This document shows, piece by piece, positions 1 through 14,500 of a stretch of DNA of 64,000 nucleotides. A model generated the notes under the pieces. The model saw nothing but the letters and a program-made list of their open reading frames with translations, was not told where the DNA came from and did not search any database. The position numbers and the translations under genes are program-made. The first letter of the stretch is position 1, and every line of letters starts with the position of its first letter. The DNA lies in contig NC_080728.1 in the NCBI RefSeq assembly GCF_019097595.1, forward strand, positions 22,720,370 to 22,784,369, read 5' to 3'. Source of the DNA: Hemibagrus wyckioides (taxonomy: Eukaryota > Chordata > Actinopteri > Siluriformes > Bagridae).

Positions 1-3000
1 ACACAACACTGACACAGCACTACACAACACAGACACAACACTACACAACACTGACACAGCACTACACAACACTAACAGCACTACACAACACAGACACAGC
101 ACTACACAACACTAACAGCACTACACAACACTGACATAGCACTACACAACACTGATGCAGCACTACACAACACTGACATAGCACTACACAACACTGACGC
201 AGCACTACACAACACTGACATAGCACTACACAACACTGACATAGCACTACACAACACTGACGCAGCACTACACAACACTGACATAGCACTACACAACACA
301 GACACAGCACTACACAACACTGACACAGCACTACACAACACTAACAGCACTACACAACACTGACACAGCACTACACAACACTGACGCAGCACTACACAAC
401 ACTGACACAGCACTACACAACACTGACACAGCACTACACAACACTAACAGCACTACACAACACAGACACAGCACTACACAACACTGACACAGCACTACAC
501 AACACTAACAGCACTACACAACACTGACACAGCACTACACAACACTGACACAGCACTACACAACACAGACACAGCACTACACAACACTGACACAGCACTA
601 CACAACACTGACACAGCACTACACAACACTGATGCAGCACTACACAACATAGACACAGCACTACACAACATAGACACAGCACTACACAACACAGACACAG
701 CACTACACAACACAGACACAGCACTACACAACACTGACACAGCACTACACAACATAGACACAGCACTACACAACATAGACACAGCACTACACAACACTAA
801 CAGCACTACACAACACTGACGCAGCACCACACAACACTGACATAGCACTACACAACATAGACACAACACTACACAACACTGACGCAGCGCTACACAACAC
901 TGACGCAGCACTACACAACACTGACAACACTACACAACACAGACACAACACTACACAACACTGACATAGCACTACACAACACTAACAACACTACACAACA
1001 CAGACACAACACTACACAACACTGACACAGCACTACACAACACTGACACAGCACTACACAACACTGACATAGCACTACACAACACTGACACAGCACTACA
1101 CAACACAGACACAACACTACACAACACTGACGCAGCGCTACACAACACTGACGCAGCACTACACAACACTGACAACACTACACAACACAGACACAACACT
1201 ACACAACACTGACACAGCACTACACAACACTGACGCAGCACTACACAACACTGACGCAGCACCACACAACACTGACATAGCACTACACAACACTGACGCA
1301 GCACTACACAACACTGACACAGCACTACACAACACTGACACAGCACTACACAACACTGACACAACACTGACATAGCACTACACAACACTGACACAGCACT
1401 ACACAACACAGACACAACACTACACAACACTGACACAGCACTACACAACACTGACACAGCACTACACAACACTGACATAGCACTACACAACACTGACACA
1501 GCACTACACAACACAGACACAACACTACACAACACTGACGCAGCGCTACACAACACTGACGCAGCACTACACAACACTGACATAGCACTACACAACACTG
1601 ACGCAGCACTACACAACACTGACATAGCACTACACAACACTGACGCCGCACTACACAACACTGACGCAGCACTACACAACACTGACATAGCACTACACAA
1701 CACTGACGCAGCACTACACAACACTGACATAGCACTACACAACACAGACACAGCACTACACAACACTGACACAGCACTACACAACACTAACAGCACTACA
1801 CAACACTGACACAGCACTACACAACACTGACACAGCACTACACAACAGACACAGCACTACACAACACTGACACAGCACTACACAACACTGACAAAGCACT
1901 ACACAACACTGACACAGCACTACACAACATAGACACAGCACTACACAACACTGACACAGCACTACACAACACTGACACAGCACTACACAACAGACACAGC
2001 ACTACACAACACTGACACAGCACTACACAACACTGACAAAGCACTACACAACATAGACACAGCACTACACAACACTGACACAGCACTACACAACACTGAC
2101 ACAGCACTACACAACAGACACAGCACTACACAACATAGACACAGCACTACACAACACTGACACAGCACTACACAACAGACACAACACTACACAACACTGA
2201 CACAGCACTACACAACACTGACAAAGCACTACACAACACTGACACAGCACTACACAACACTGACACAGCACTACACAACACTGACACAGCACTACACACA
2301 ACACAGACACAGCACTACACAACATAGACACAGCACTACACAACATAGACACAGCACTACACAACACAGACACAGCACTACACAACACTAACAGCACTAC
2401 ACAACACTGACGCAGCACCACACAACACTGACATAGCACTACACAACACAGACACAACACTACACAACACTGACGCAGCGCTACACAACACAGACACAAC
2501 ACTACACAACACTGACACAGCACTACACAACACTGACACAGCACTACACAACACTGACACAGCACTACACAACACTGACACAGCACTACACAACAGACAC
2601 AGCACTACACAACATAGACACAGCACTACACAACACTGACACAGCACTACACAACACTGACACAGCACTACACAACACTGACAAAGCACTACACAACACT
2701 GACACAGCACTACACAACACTGACACAGCACTACACAACACTGACACAGCACTACACACAACACAGACACAGCACTACACAACATAGACACAGCACTACA
2801 CAACATAGACACAGCACTACACAACACAGACACAGCACTACACAACATAGACACAGCACTACACAACACTAACAGCACTACACAACACTGACGCAGCACC
2901 ACACAACACTGACATAGCACTACACAACACAGACACAACACTACACAACACTGACGCAGCGCTACACAACACAGACACAACACTACACAACACTGACACA

Positions 3001-6000
3001 GCACTACACAACACTGACACAGCACTACACAACACTGACACAGCACTACACAACAGACACAGCACTACACAACATAGACACAGCACTACACAACACTGAC
3101 ACAGCACTACACAACAGACACAACACTACACAACACTGACACAGCACTACACAACACTGACACAGCACTACACAACACTGACACAGCACTACACAACACT
3201 GACACAGCACTACACAACACTGACACAGCACTACACACAACACAGACACAGCACTACACAACACAGACACAACACTACACAACACTGACACAGCACTACA
3301 CAACACTGACACAGCACTACACAACACTGACATAGCACTACACAACACAGACACAACACTACACAACACTGACGCAGCACTACACAACACAGACACAACA
3401 CTACACAACACTGACATAGCACTACACAACACTGACACAGCACTACACAACACTAACAACACTACACAACACAGACACAACACTACACAACACTGACATA
3501 GCACTACACAACACTGACACAGCACTACACAACACAGACACAACACTACACAACACTGACACAGCACTACACAACACTGACACAGCACTACACAACACAG
3601 ACACAACACTACACAACACTGACGCAGCGCTACACAACATAGACACAGCACTACACAACATAGACACAGGACTACACAACACAGACACAGCACTACACAA
3701 CATAGACACAGCACTACACAACACTAACAGCACTACACAACACTGACACAACACTACACAACACTGACGCAGCACTACACAACACTGACGCAGCACCACA
3801 CAACACTGACATAGCACTACACAACACTGACATAGCACTACACAACACTGACGCAGCACTACACAACACTGATGCAGCACTACACAACACTGACACAGCA
3901 CTACACAACACTGACGCAGCACTACACAACACTGACATAGCACTACACAACACTGACGCAGCACTACACAACACTGACACAGCACTACACAACACTGACA
4001 CAGCACTACACAACACAGACACAACACTACACAACACTGACGCAGCGCTACACAACACTGACGCAGCACTACACAACACTGACATAGCACTACACAACAC
4101 TGACGCAGCACTACACAACACTGACGTAGCACTACACAACACTGACGCAGCACTACACAACACTGACGCAGCACTACACAACACTGACGCAGCACTACAC
4201 AACACTGACGCAGCACTACACAACACTGACATAGCACTACACAACACAGACACAGCACTACACAACACTGACACAGCACTACACAACACTAACAGCACTA
4301 CACAACACTGACACAGCACTACACAACACTGACGCAGCACTACACAACACAGACACAACACTACACAACACTGACACAGCACTACACAACACTAACAGCA
4401 CTACACAACACTGACACAGCACTACACAACACTGACACAGCACTACACAACACTGACGCAGCACTACACAACACTGACGCAGCACTACACAACACAGACA
4501 CAACACTACACAACACAGACACAGCACTACACAACACTGACACAGCACTACACAACACTAACAGCACTACACAACACTGACACAGCACTACACAACACTG
4601 ACGCAGCACTACACAACACAGACACAACACTACACAACACTGACACAGCACTACACAACACTAACAGCACTACACAACACAGACACAGCACTACACAACA
4701 CTAACAGCACTACACAACATAGACACAGCACTACACAACATAGACACAGCACTACACAACACAGACACAGCACTACACAACATAGACACAGCACTACACA
4801 ACACTAACAGCACTACACAACATAGACACAGCACTACACAACACAGACACAGCACTACACAACATAGACACAGCACTACACAACATAGACACAGCACTAC
4901 ACAACACAGACACAGCACTACACAACATAGACACAGCACTACACAACAGTGACATAGCACTATACAACACAGACACAGCACTACACAACATAGACACAGC
5001 ACTACACAACATAGACACAGCACTACACAACACAGACACAGCACTACACAACACAGACACAGCACTACACAACATAGACACAGCACTACACAACATAGAC
5101 ACAGGACTACACAACACAGACACAGCACTACACAACATAGACACAGCACTACACAACACTAACAGCACTACACAACACTGACATAGCACTACACAACACA
5201 GACACAACACTACACAACACTGACGCAGCGCTACACAACACTGACGCAGCACTACACAACACTGACATAGCACTACACAACACAGACACAACACTACACA
5301 ACACTGACGCAGCGCTACACAACACTGACGCAGCACTACACAACACTGACAACACTACACAACACAGACACAACACTACACAACACTGACATAGCACTAC
5401 ACAACACTAACAACACTACACAACACAGACACAACACTACACAACACTGACACAGCACTACACAACACTGACGCAGCACTACACAACACTGACATAGCAC
5501 TACACAACACTGACGCAGCACTACACAACACTGACGCAGCACTACACAACACAGACACAGCACTACACAACACTGACACAGCACTACACAACACTAACAG
5601 CACTACACAACACTGACACAGCACTACACAACACTGACGCAGCACTACACAACACAGACACAACACTACACAACACTGACACAGCACTACACAACACTAA
5701 CAGCACTACACAACACTGACGCAGCACTACACAACACTGACATAGCACTACACAACACTGACGCAGCACTACACAACACTGACGCAGCACTACACAACAC
5801 TGACATAGCACTACACAACACTGACGCAGCACTACACAACACTGACATAGCACTACACAACAGACACAGCACTACACAACACTGACACAGCACTACACAA
5901 CACTAACAGCACTACACAACACTGACACAGCACTACACAACACTGACGCAGCACTACACAACACAGACACAACACTACACAACACTGACACAGCACTACA

Positions 6001-9000
6001 CAACACTGACACAGCACTACACAACACTGACACAGCACTACACAACACTGACGCAGCACTACACAACACTGACGCAGCACTACACAACACAGACACAACA
6101 CTACACAACACTGACACAGCACTACACAACACTAACAGCACTACACAACACAGACACAGCACTACACAACACTAACAGCACTACACAACACTGACATAGC
6201 ACTACACAACACTGATGCAGCACTACACAACACTGACATAGCACTACACAACACTGACGCAGCACTACACAACACTGACATAGCACTACACAACACTGAC
6301 ATAGCACTACACAACACTGACGCAGCACTACACAACACTGACATAGCACTACACAACACAGACACAGCACTACACAACACTGACACAGCACTACACAAAA
6401 CTAACAGCACTACACAACACTGACACAGCACTACACAACACTGACGCAGCACTACACAACACAGACACAGCACTACACAACACTGACACAGCACTACACA
6501 ACACTAACAGCACTACACAACACAGACACAGCACTACACAACACTGACACAGCACTACACAACACTAACAGCACTACACAACACTGACACAGCACTACAC
6601 AACACTAACAGCACTACACAACACTGACAAAGCACTACACAACACTGACACAGCACTACACAACACTGACGCAGCACTACACAACACTGACGCAGCACTA
6701 CACAACACAGACACAGCACTACACAACACTGACATAGCACTACACAACACAGACACAGCACTACACAACACTGACACAGCACTACACAACACTAACAGCA
6801 CTACACAACACTGACATAGCACTACACAACACTGACATAGCACTACACAACACTGACACAGCACTACACAACACAGACACAACACTACACAACACTGATG
6901 CAGCGCTACACAACACTGACGCAGCACTACACAACACTGACAACACTACACAACACAGACACAACACTACACAACACTGACATAGCACTACACAACACTG
7001 ACACAGCACTACACAACACAGACACAACACTGACACAGCACTACACAACACTGACATAGCACTACACAACACTGACGCAGCACTACACAACACTGACGCA
7101 GCACTACACAACACTGACACAGCACTACACAACACAGACACAACACTACACAACACTGACACAACACTGACATAGCACTACAGAACACTGACACAGCACT
7201 ACACAACACAGACACAACACTACACAACACTGACACAGCACTACACAACACTGACACAGCACTACACAACACTGACATAGCACTACACAACACTGACACA
7301 GCACTACACAACACAGACACAACACTACACAACACTGACGCAGCGCTACACAACACTGACGCAGCACTACACAACACTGACAACACTACACAACACAGAC
7401 ACAACACTACACAACACTGACATAGCACTACACAACACTGACACAGCACTACACAACACAGACACAACACTACACAACACTGACACAGCACTACACAACA
7501 CTGACGCAGCACTACACAACACTGACGCAGCACCACACAACACTGACATAGCACTACACAACACTGACGCAGCACTACACAACACTGACGCAGCACCACC
7601 CAACACTGACATAGCACTACACAACACTGACGCAGCACTACACAACACTGACACAGCACTACACAACACTGACACAGCACTACACAACACTGACACAACA
7701 CTGACATAGCACTACACAACACTGACACAGCACTACACAACACTGACGCAGCGCTACACAACACTGACGCAGCACTACACAACACTGACATAGCACTACA
7801 CAACACTGACGCAGCACTACACAACACTGACATAGCACTACACAACACTGACGCCGCACTACACAACACTGACGCAGCACTACACAACACTGACATAGCA
7901 CTACACAACACTGACGCAGCACTACACAACACTGACATAGCACTACACAACACAGACACAGCACTACACAACACTGACACAGCACTACACAACACTAACA
8001 GCACTACACAACACTGACACAGCACTACACAACACTGACGCAGCACTACACAACACAGACACAACACTACACAACACTGACACAGCACTACACAACACTA
8101 ACAGCACTACACAACACAGACACAGCACTACACAACACTAACAGCACTACACAACACTGACACAGCACTACACAACACTGATGCAGCACTACACAACATA
8201 GACACAGCACTACACAACATAGACACAGCACTACACAACACAGACACAGCACTACACAACATAGACACAGCACTACACAACATAGACACAGCACTACACA
8301 ACACAGACACAGCACTACACAACATAGACACAGCACTACACAACACAGACACAGCACTACACAACATAGACACAGCACTACACAACACAGACACAGCACT
8401 ACACAACATAGACACAGCACTACACAACAGTGACATAGCACTATACAACACAGACACAGCACTACACAACATAGACACAGCACTACACAACATAGACACA
8501 GCACTACACAACATAGACACAGCACTACACAACACTAACAGCACTACACAACATAGACACAGCACTACACAACATAGACACAGCACTACACAACACAGAC
8601 ACAGCACTACACAACACAGACACAGCACTACACAACATAGACACAGCACTACACAACATAGACACAGCACTACACAACACTGACGCAGCACCACACAACA
8701 CTGACATAGCACTACACAACACAGACACAACACTACACAACACTGACGCAGCGCTACACAACACTGACGCAGCACTACACACACTGACAACACTACACAA
8801 CACAGACACAACACTACACAACACTGACATAGCACTACACAACACTAACAACACTACACAACACAGACACAACACTACACAACACTGACACAGCACTACA
8901 CAACACTGACACAGCACTACACAACACTGATGCAGCACTACACAACACTGACACAGCACTACACAACACAGACACAACACTACACAACACTGACGCAGCG

Positions 9001-9410
9001 CTACACAACACTGACGCAGCACTACACAACACTGACATAGCACTACACAACACTGACACAGCACTACACAACACAGACACAACACTACACAACACTGACG
9101 CAGCGCTACACAACACTGACGCAGCACTACACAACACTGACAACACTACACAACACAGACACAACACTACACAACACTGACATAGCACTACACAACACTA
9201 ACAACACTACACAACACAGACACAACACTACACAACACTGACATAGCACTACACAACACTGACACAGCACTACACAACACTGACGCAGCACTACACAACA
9301 CTGACATAGCACTACACAACACTGACGCAGCACTACACAACACTGACGCAGCACTACACAACACTGACACAGCACTACACAACACTGACACAGCACTACA
9401 CAACACTGAC
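1..9410. repeat. 21-bp minisatellite array (A/C-rich on + strand)
   Basis: About 9.4 kb of a 21-bp unit with core ACACTGACACAGCACTAC, continuing past the left edge of the window. Variants change a few positions (GACATAGC, GACGCAGC, GATGCAGC, ACAGACACA, AACATAGAC), and some units are shortened (AACACTAACAGCA). Because 21 is a multiple of three and the unit lacks stops in several minus-strand frames, long open frames with seven-residue periodicity appear; these are not genes. Larger blocks are themselves duplicated: 61-546 matches 6121-6606. No transcription unit is visible. Confidence 0.97.
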
Positions 9411-10084
9411 ATAACACTTAAGCTTAAATTTTACAGCTTGAGTGCATAACACTGTGTGTGTATGTGTGTGTGTGTGTGTGTGTTTCTATTTAAAACCATA
9501 GTAACAGTCTTCAGTTTCATCAGCTCATCTTCATCTTCAGACTTTTCATCAGCTCATGTCTGAGTGTAACTTCAACTCCCGGTCTTGAAGGTACAATGCT
9601 TTTAAATTTGATCAGTGCTGTTGTCTCTGCAGATCTCAGTGCAGGAAGTGACATCACAACGACTCCAGAGGAGCAGGTGCCCATGCAGGATCGACACAGT
9701 GGAGGAACTTGCTTCCTATTGGCTGCCAGTGATTACAGCTGCACTGCTGACTCCACCCTCCGCAAACCAGGTGTGCTCTAAATATCAGATGACCATGCGT
9801 CATTGTCTGTCCATTTTACCACAGAGTAGTTTTTGTGTTTTTTTAATTGTTTGTATGGAATGTACAGCCATCTGCACATCATGGTCACAATCATCATCTT
9901 CATCATCATCATCATCATCCACAGCAAATACCACCAGCATGCTATGCTTCATTCCCATCACCATGAGAAAAAAAGCCCATTACTTTAACCTGAAACCTGA
10001 ATGTAAACGCCCAGTTACATTTAATTCAAATCCTACATTGCTCTGGAGCTTTGGCAAAATATGTACATGACTAGTGTAACATTA
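9411..10084. other. Non-repetitive spacer with TG and CAT microsatellites
   Basis: The minisatellite ends and mostly non-repetitive DNA begins. It holds a TG tract at about 9452-9483 and a CAT tract at about 9891-9920. A stretch at about 9634-9770 is bounded by a good acceptor (CTCTGCAG) and a possible donor (CAG before GTGTGC) and is open in two + frames. I recognise neither translation, so I do not call an exon. Confidence 0.6.
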
Positions 10085-10238
10085 TGGCAAGGAGGAGGCC
10101 AGTGTGAGGCAGAAGGCTAGTGTGAGGCAGGTGAGCAGTGTGAGGCAGGAGGCTAGTGTGAGGCAGGAGGCTAGTGTGGGGCAGATGGGCAGTGTGAGGC
10201 AGGTGGGCAGCGTGAGGCAGGAAGGCAGTGTGAGGCAA
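10085..10238. repeat. 18-bp minisatellite, left block
   Basis: About eight copies of an 18-bp unit of the type GTGAGGCAGGAGGCTAGT. The same repeat resumes at about 10610 on the far side of an L2 LINE tail, so this looks like one array split by an insertion. Confidence 0.85.
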
Positions 10239-10596
10239 GATTCAAGATTCAAGAAGCTTTTATTGTCATTTCAACCACATATATCTGACGCAGTACATAG
10301 TGAAATGAAACAACGTTTCTCCAGGACCTGGTGCTACATAAACATACAACAACAAGTTCAATACTAAACAACAAACAACAGCACAGAGCTAGGACAGAAG
10401 TTTGTCTTAGCCACGTAAAGTGCACAGTGTGCAGCTAGGTGCAGACAGAGCATAGACAAGACAGTGCAAAAGACAATAAATACAATAAAGACAACACAAA
10501 AGAACACAGGACACTTAGCGCTGAAAAGAAATAAAAGAACATGTGTACTGGAATGTAAGTGAAATAAAATAGATAAAGTGAAAGTGTAAAAAAAAA
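10239..10596 (-). mobile_element. L2-type LINE 3' tail inserted in the 18-bp array
   Basis: The left end, GATTCAAGATTCAAGAAGC, is the same 3' terminal tail found at the end of the LINE in every intronic unit of the receptor gene (for example at 18353). The next ~340 bp also match that element's 3' region with scattered differences. It stops at an A-tract near 10590, where the intronic copies continue, so this copy is more severely 5'-truncated. The 18-bp repeats lie on both sides. No coding part remains. Confidence 0.8.
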
Positions 10597-10609
10597 CTTC
10601 CCAGTTTCC

Positions 10610-10862
10610 CAGGCAGGTGGGCAATGTGAGGCAGGAGGCCAGTGTGAGGCAGGTGGACAGTGTGAGGGAGGAGGCCAGTGTGAGGCAGGTGGGAAGTGTG
10701 CGGCAGGAGGCCAGTGCGAAGCAGGTGGGCAGTGTGAGGTAGGAGGCCAGCACGAGGCAGGTGGACAGTGTGAGGCAGGAGGCCAGTGTGAGGCATGTGG
10801 ACAGTGTGAGGCAGGAGGCCAGTGTGAGGCATGTGGACAGTGTGAGGCAGGTGGGCAGTGTG
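10610..10862. repeat. 18-bp minisatellite, right block
   Basis: About fourteen copies of the 18-bp unit (GTGAGGCAGGAGGCCAGT alternating with GTGAGGCAGGTGGGCAGT types), continuing the block at 10085-10238. The alternation of two subtypes suggests a 36-bp higher-order period. The open frames in it reflect the length being a multiple of three. Confidence 0.85.
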
Positions 10863-11190
10863 AATACTTCATACCAGTATGAAGAAACAGCAGAGTACAC
10901 ACAGGCATCTATTAAAGCTCTGACCTGAACAGATGAACACAAGCAGGTGACTGACCGATGACACAATGGAGGGCGGAGACTAAATGTGGAAACTGTGGGA
11001 GGAGTTTTACTAAAGCAACTAAAGAATGTTATGTGAAGATTCAGAGTCTGAAATGTAATGTGTAAACGCTTATTTCCTCTTCTAGCAGAAACACAAGAAT
11101 CTGCTTTAAGATGATATAAAGGAAGCACAGGAATGTATGCAGGGTCAAATGGGACAAAATCAGAGTGAATTATTGTGTCATGATCTGCAA
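10863..11190. other. Non-repetitive spacer, no gene seen
   Basis: Ordinary AT-rich sequence between two minisatellites. I see no exon with plausible splice sites, no RNA gene and no recognisable protein in either strand. Confidence 0.5.
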
Positions 11191-11285
11191 ACACACTGTG
11201 GATGCTAACACACTGTGGATGCTAACACACTGTGGATGCTAACACACTGTGGATGCTAACACACTGTGGATGCTAACACACTGTG
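11191..11285. repeat. 17-bp short tandem repeat
   Basis: About five perfect copies of ACACACTGTGGATGCTA followed by a partial copy. The copies are identical, so the repeat is young or recently homogenised. Confidence 0.9.
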
Positions 11286-11436
11286 ACCATCACTGATTTT
11301 AAAATATAATAGATTGTTAATAAATCTCCTAGTAATGAATACAGATGTGTTACTGTAGCAGGTGGGGGTGTGGCTAAGTGGGAGTCTGCAGCAGCAGTGT
11401 GGAAGGATGAGTACATTAACGTGTCAAACCCCCCCC

Positions 11437-11440
<4 letters not shown>

Positions 11441-11481
<41 letters not shown>

Positions 11482-11531
11482 AAGAGAGAGAAAAAGAGAG
11501 GGAGGGAGGGAGAGAGAGAGAGAGAGAGAGA
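11441..11531. repeat. GA-rich microsatellite
   Basis: An interrupted (AG)n tract with AAAG and GGAGG interruptions that directly abuts the 16-bp minisatellite starting at about 11534. Confidence 0.9.
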
Positions 11532-11533
11532 GG

Positions 11534-14500
11534 TATTGTTGAGTCTGTATTGTTGTGAGTCTGTATTGTTGTGTGTCTGTATTGTTGTGAGTCTGTATTG
11601 TTGTGTGTCTGTATTGTTGTGTGTCTGTATTGTTGTGAGTCTGTATTGTTGTGAGTCTGTATTGTTGTGAGTTTGTATCGTTGTGAGTCTGTATTGTTGT
11701 GTGTCTGTATTGTTGTGAGTTTGTATCGTTGTGAGTCTGTATTGTTGTGTGTCTGTATTGTTGTGAGTTTGTATCGTTGTGAGTCTGTATTGTTGTGTGT
11801 CTGTATTGTTGTGAGTCTGTATTGTTGTGAGTCTGTATTGTTGTGTGTCTGTATTGTGTGTCTGTATTGTTGTGTGTCTGTATTGTTGTGAGTCTGTATT
11901 GTTGTGAGTTTGTATCGTTGTGAGTCTGTATTGTTGTGAGTCTGTATTGTTGTGAGTTTGTATTGTTGTGTGTCTGTATTGTGTGTCTGTATTGTTGTGA
12001 GTCTGTATTGTGTGTCTGTATTGTTGAGTCTGTATTGTTGTGAGTCTGTATTGTTGTGAGTCTGTATTTTTGTGAGTTTGTATTGTTGTGAGTTTGTATT
12101 GTTGTGTGTCTGTATTGTGTCTGAATTGTTGTGAGTCTGTATTGTTGTGTGTCTGTATTGTGAGTTTGTATTGTTGTGTGTCTGTATTGTGTGTCTGTAT
12201 TGTTGTGAGTCTGTATTGTTGTGAGTCTGTATTGTTGTGTGTCTGTATTGTTGTGAGTCTGTATCGTTGTGAGTCTGTATCGTTGTGTGTCTGTATTGTG
12301 TGTCTGTATTGTTGAGTCTGTATTGTTGTGAGTCTGTATTGTTGTGAGTCTGTATCGTGTGTCTGTATTGTTGAGTCTGTATTGTTGTGAGTCTGTATTG
12401 TTGTGAGTCTGAATTGTGTGTCTGTATTGTTGAGTCTGTATTGTTGTGAGTCTGTATTGTTGTGAGTCTGTATTGTTGTGTGTCTGTATTGTGTGTCTGT
12501 ATTGTTGTGTGTCTGTATTGTTGTGAGTCTGTATTGTTGTGAGTTTGTATCGTTGTGAGTCTGTATTGTTGTGAGTCTGTATTGTTGTGAGTTTGTATTG
12601 TTGTGTGTCTGTATTGTGTGTCTGTATTGTTGTGAGTCTGTATTGTTGTGAGTCTGTATTGTGTGTCTGTATTGTTGTGAGTCTGTATTGTGTGTCTGTA
12701 TTGTTGAGTCTGTATTGTTGTGAGTCTGTATCGTTGTGAGTTTGTATCGTTGTGAGTCTGTATTGTTGTGTGTCTGTATTGTTGTGAGTCTGTATTGTTG
12801 TGAGTCTGTATTGTTGTGTGTCTGTATTGTTGTGAGTTTGTATCGTTGTGAGTCTGTATTGTTGTGTGTCTGTATTGTTGTGAGTCTGTATTGTTGTGAG
12901 TCTGTATTGTTGTGTGTCTGTATTGTGTGTCTGTATTGTTGTGTGTCTGTATTGTTGTGAGTCTGTATTGTTGTGAGTTTGTATCGTTGTGAGTCTGTAT
13001 TGTTGTGAGTCTGTATTGTTGTGAGTTTGTATTGTTGTGTGTCTGTATTGTGTGTCTGTATTGTTGTGAGTCTGTATTGTGTGTCTGTATTGTTGAGTCT
13101 GTATTGTTGTGAGTCTGTATTGTTGTGAGTCTGTATTGTTGTGAGTTTGTATTGTTGTGAGTTTGTATCGTGAGTTTGTATTGTTGTGAGTCTGTATTGT
13201 TGTGTGTCTGTATTGTGTCTGAATTGTTGTGAGTCTGTATTGTTGTGTGTCTGTATTGTGAGTTTGTATTGTTGTGTGTCTGTATTGTGAGTCTGTATTG
13301 TTGTGAGTCTGTATTGTTGTGTGTCTGTATTGTTGTGAGTCTGTATCGTTGTGAGTCTGTATCGTTGTGAGTCTGTATCGTTGTGTGTCTGTATTGTGTG
13401 TCTGTATTGTTGAGTCTGTATTGTTGTGAGTCTGTATTGTTGTGAGTCTGTATCGTGTGTCTGTATTGTTGAGTCTGTATTGTTGTGAGTCTGTATTGTT
13501 GTGAGTCTGAATTGTGTGTCTGTATTGTTGAGTCTGTATTGTTGTGAATTTGTATTGTTGTGAGTCTGTATTGTTGTGAGTTTGTATTGTTGCGAATTTG
13601 TATTGTGTGTCTGTATTGTTGAGTCTGTATTGTTGTGAGTTTGTATTGTTGTGAGTCTGTATTGTTGTGAGTTTGTATTGTTGTGAGTCTGTATTGTTGT
13701 GAGTTTGTATTGTTGTGAGTCTGTATTGTGTGTCTGTATTGTTGAGTCTGTATTGTTGTGAGTTTGTATTGTTGTGAGTCTGTATTGTTGTGTGTCTGTA
13801 TTGTGTGTCTGTATTGTGTGTCTGTATTGTTGTGAGTCTGTATTGTGTGTCTGTATTGTGTGTCTGTATTGTTGTGAGTCTGTATTGTGTGTCTGTATTG
13901 TTGTGAGTCTGTATTGTTGTGAGTCTGTATTGTTGTGAGTTTGTATCATTGTGAGTCTGTATTGTTGTGTGTCTGTATTGTGTGTCTGTATTGTTGTGAG
14001 TCTGTATTGTGTGTCTGTATTGTGTGTCTGTATTGTAGTGAGTCTGTATTGTTGTGAGTTTGTATTGTTGTGAGTCTGTATTGTTGTGAGTTTGTATCAT
14101 TGTGAGTCTGTATTGTTGTGTGTCTGTATTGTGTGTCTGTATTGTTGAGTCTGTATTGTTGTGAGTCTGTATTGTTGTGAGTCTGTATCGTTGTGTGTCT
14201 GTATTGTGTGTCTGTATTGTTGAGTCTGTATTGTTGTAAGTCTGTATCGTGTGTCTGTATTGTTGAGTCTGTATTGTCTGTATTGTTGTGAGTTTGTATC
14301 GTTGTGAGTCTGTATTGTTGTGAGTCTGTATTGTGTGTCTGTATTGTTGAGTCTGTATTGTCTGTATTGTTGTGAGATTGTAGACAATACAGACACACAA
14401 TACAGACTCACAACAATACAGACTCACAACGATACAAACTCACAACAATACAGACAATACAGACTCAACAATACAGACACACGATACAGACTTACAACAA

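Noticed and set aside
62..9417. Dozens of Cys/Val/Leu-rich open frames on the minus strand
   Set aside because: They follow the 21-bp repeat with seven-residue periodicity, have no start or stop context, and overlap in several frames at once.
11416..14427. A 1003-codon minus-strand open frame (Thr/Gln/Asn-rich)
   Set aside because: It is the 16-bp minisatellite read in a stop-free register with a 16-residue period; other frames are open too. It is not a protein gene.
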